Shown here: one piece after another, positions 57,210-60,000 of the stretch
Numbering within the stretch: position 1 is the stretch's first letter
How the letters are laid out: the number at the start of each line of letters is the position of its first letter
Assembly (NCBI RefSeq): GCF_001039355.2
Contig: NW_019775524.1
Coordinates: forward strand, 1,666,992 to 1,726,991
DNA: 60,000 bases
Source: Lingula anatina
Lineage: Eukaryota > Brachiopoda > Lingulata > Lingulida > Lingulidae
Direction of reading: 5' to 3'
Program-made: the position numbers and the translations under genes
Notes under the pieces: generated by a model
Told to the model about the DNA's origin: nothing
The model's database searches: none
What the model saw: the letters and a program-made list of their open reading frames with translations, nothing else

Positions 57210-57292
57210 CTAGATTATAGCTTGCACAGTATTTCCTTCATGGTCCAAGAGAGCAGTGACTACCCTATCTTTAGCACCAGGTTGACATTGAT
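57210..57292 (-). CDS. Candidate terminal coding exon of an unidentified minus-strand transcript
   Basis: On the minus strand a strong acceptor (gtgtttggttttcag) precedes 27 codons ending in TAG. After a split first codon, the peptide reads QCQPGAKDRVVTALLDHEGN and then TVQAII, a balanced composition unlike the surrounding AT-rich noise. Its incoming phase is 1. The TMEM8-family exons upstream (58746-59090 and higher) join in phase 0 and already end in a stop at 58746, so this would be an alternative end of that gene or part of another gene further right. I do not recognise the family. Confidence 0.35.
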
Positions 57293-58745
57293 CTGAAAAC
57301 CAAACACAACAACAGTTTCAGGTCAACTTTCTAGTGAGAACAGTACAGGTGAAATGCATGCCAGTTATGCTGTGATGAAATTGGGAATAAAATTTAAAAA
57401 AAGTTGTTTATATAATTACTTTTTGCCTGTGAACAGGACTGATGCAAGCCATACTATATACAATATGTCACTCAGGTGGATAAAAAATAATTAATAAACT
57501 CTGATATATAAATTAAAGGCAGCATTATGTTACATGTAGCTTTATATTCCCAGTGCCACATACAATATCATGTAGCAGTAAATGTGAAATTTCACTGAAT
57601 TATAATTGATGGCTTTTGAGTTAATAAAATGTAGAGTTCAGGAAGTTTTTAAATCCACCTGATATGTATGCCCGCCTGCTGTACATGCTTGCACTGTTCC
57701 ATATTCTAGCAAAGCAAGTAAGCTACAAATATCCATGCAAAATAATAATAATAATAATAGAAATAATAATAAAATGCATTATTTGCTGCATGTGACTAGA
57801 TATTTAACACAATCCCATGTTAACTCAAAATACTGGTGTGAATCTAAAACAAAACAATAAAAACTCATTTCCCATAACAAGTCATTCATGCACATAGAGA
57901 TAGTATTCAGTCAAGTTAACGTGGTTTGTGCAATAAAACTTCATTCAATATTTGCTTCACAATTCAACATGCACATATTGACTTAAATCAATAAATCTTA
58001 AAATCAATTCATATATGGATATATAAGTATATTAAACCTTTTCCACAAAAGTTCAAGGTTATAATATTAGAGATTATATTTACAAAAAACACAAGGCACA
58101 AAAAGTATCATGTACTATAGTTAAATCTATGTGTACCCATGCTTATCCAAGACTTTGCTCACACACACATGCACGCAAACACACTAACACATACACGATA
58201 ATATAATAAAATAAAATAGTCTTAAAAGGCTTTACTATAAATGAAAAATCAACAAGGCACAAAAGCATCATGCACTGGGAAAAAATACAATTGTGTGTAC
58301 ACACACATTTTTCCTAAACTTAATTTGTAGATCATTCCAAGCATGAATAAAATCATTCTAGTTCCATTTTTATAGTGATTAAGTACAAAGACTGCCAGCA
58401 CCCATCTCAGGGTTACAACACTAAATAAGATTTACACTATTGCGATTGCCTCCCGCATAATTCTAATAACATGTACTAAGTCATGGACTGCTCAGCAATA
58501 TTCAGTAGATTTTGATTTTACTGTAATTAAGGATAAAAAAATCCAGCTTCAAATTTCCATATAAATATCTTGAATTCATGCTGAGCACATATTGGCTTAA
58601 TTGCCTTCACTTGCTAGTCAGAAGAGTTATGAATGAGAAGATAGTTCACATCACTTCGGTGGTACATCCAATTTAACAAGATGTTACTGTCACCCACAAG
58701 ACAAGAAATACACAAGAAGCAGGGAGACAATACCCCAAAGTTTCC
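57293..58745. other. Presumed 3' UTR of the TMEM8-family gene
   Basis: No conserved exon is seen. Simple sequence occurs at 57743-57775 ((AAT)n) and 58160-58200 ((CA)-rich). Two related tracts (atgtactatagttaaatctatgtgtaccca and a second around 58265) suggest a small local duplication with acaaggcacaaaa(a/g) at about 58090 and 58252. Confidence 0.45.
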
Positions 58746-60000
58746 CTATATTATGGAGTTAGTATCTGGTTGACTTTGGACTATGCCATCAGAGGGCACC
58801 ATTACCAAGTGACTGGAAGTTGGTACTGTAGTCACATCCAGGCTGGATGTAGTGTTATCAAATGAGGCATATTCCATACCTGACTTTCTACGCCGAGGAG
58901 GGAGTAAAAAGAACACACTGGAAGCTATGGTGAAATGCCATACACTGTGTGTGTAGGCATAGTTTTCATCTGTCTCCGCAAACGCAAAAACACACAGTCC
59001 TATTCCTGCCAGCAGGATGCCTGGGAGCAGATAACACAGCCACCGCTTCTTAGATGGGTAGCAGCTTCTTCTTTTCCTGCACTGATACATCTGAAGTGTA
59101 GAAAAGAAAGCAAACAAAACAGTGAGAGTATAAAACATTACATAACAGATCCTCATCAATAAAAACAACAGTTCAAGTGTGATATCAATTAATTGAATAA
59201 GACTGCATCTCAGACAGTTTTCTTTATCTCAACATGATTCTTATTTTTGTTCTCCGATATCCATGCACAAAGGTAGGCAAAAAAAAAAAAAAAAATTCAT
59301 GGTATTAAGTATCACTTACAGTGATCTACTCACTCCAGTATAATTACTCACCCAAGAACCAAATGTCACCACAGCTGCTATTGCGAAGGGCACTATAAAT
59401 GCTGGGAGGCTGTATCTGTCATACTCCACTCCTATAGAGATCCCCAGGGCCCCCAGCATGTGGAGGAACCACTTGGCCTCATCTGGCAGTCTGGCCATGA
59501 TGATAATGGTCACCCAGAAAGACATGATGGAGCCATAGAAGTCGCAGAAACTGAGGGTGTCATATTTCATCAAACACCACGTGTACAGTCTATTTCTATC
59601 ACAAGCATGGTAAAACTGGAACACAGATATTGCACACATTGATATTTTAAAGCAGAGTTGCCAAGAACAGTATTCAAAATGTGTAAATCTGATGTCTTAC
59701 TTGTTATTAACAATAGAATTACACATATTAACAATGGGAGTCTGTCCTGAATAATACCTAGAATATATGTGAAAGCATGTTTCAGATGATATAAAATATT
59801 AACCAGTGTAGTAGTCTGTCTATAAAACCATCTGCTTTTTACATGATTTTGCTCACATTATATCACATCTTTGTAGGTTTAGCTATAATTTTCTTTTAAA
59901 CATCATCTTCCACTATATAAGCACTTTGTTTAGCTCACTCACTGTTGAAAAAAACATGTTGAAGGCATAGACAAAGGCCTCTACGTAGAACCTCCTGTAT
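58746..60000 (-). CDS. TMEM8: TMEM8/PGAP6-family multi-pass membrane protein, 3' exons (partial)
   Basis: Minus-strand exons 60000-59943 (incomplete, continues beyond the window), 59615-59352 and 59090-58746 join in phase 0 and end in a stop at 58746. The visible part is the conserved C-terminal multi-pass domain of TMEM8A (PGAP6), TMEM8B and myomaker: FYVEAFVYAF, STFYHACD, SFCDFYGS, GVEYDRY, ETDENYAYTHSVWH and FFLLPPRR, with several hydrophobic segments. The S..H, D and HxxxH residues are those of the CREST hydrolase superfamily, to which PGAP6 (a GPI-specific phospholipase A2) belongs. After the last helix there is a polar Ser/Thr tail of about 50 residues. Which of the vertebrate paralogues it matches best cannot be told from this fragment, and the extracellular EGF-like part would lie to the right. 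Confidence 0.9.

Overview
The window is eukaryotic. Every long gene is broken into small exons with GT/AG boundaries, the base composition is AT-rich, and introns and spacers are full of short inverted-repeat elements. Gene content and exon style fit a marine invertebrate, most likely a lophotrochozoan such as a mollusc. That placement is inference; nothing here fixes the species.

Layout from left to right. Positions 1-6950 hold no gene I recognise. A GC-richer stretch at about 6950-7500 looks like a promoter; it has a CRE palindrome and a possible minus-strand first coding exon. RECQL (RecQ1-type DNA helicase) runs on the plus strand, with coding exons from 11121 to 18592. It converges on a MAP-kinase-interacting kinase gene (MNK, co-orthologue of vertebrate MKNK1/2) on the minus strand, with coding exons from 47183 down to 21782. 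One 10.8-kb MNK intron (24238-35064) contains three plus-strand genes for secreted proteins: an orphan of 226 residues, a C-type lectin with a stalk carrying about 29 N-glycosylation sequons (broken by an apparent 1-nt frameshift), and a second intact C-type lectin. MNK and CHERP (SURP, CID, RS and G-patch splicing factor, plus strand, 47454-54970) are divergent, with start codons 270 bp apart. At the right edge, minus strand, are the last exons of a TMEM8/PGAP6-family membrane protein, which continues beyond the window.

Reading frames were checked by exon arithmetic. The proposed exons sum to 2823 nt (940 aa) for RECQL, 1581 nt (526 aa) for MNK, 2349 nt (782 aa) for CHERP and 720 nt (239 aa) for the second lectin, with every phase matching. 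RECQL, MNK, CHERP and TMEM8 are housekeeping or signalling genes with separate roles (DNA repair, eIF4E phosphorylation, pre-mRNA splicing, GPI-linked surface biology). The nested lectin cluster is the lineage-specific, fast-evolving part and the most interesting region. No tRNA, rRNA, CRISPR or prokaryotic-type signal was seen. Several miniature inverted-repeat families (three copies of one, two each of two others, plus single foldbacks) and in-gene minisatellites account for much of the non-coding structure.
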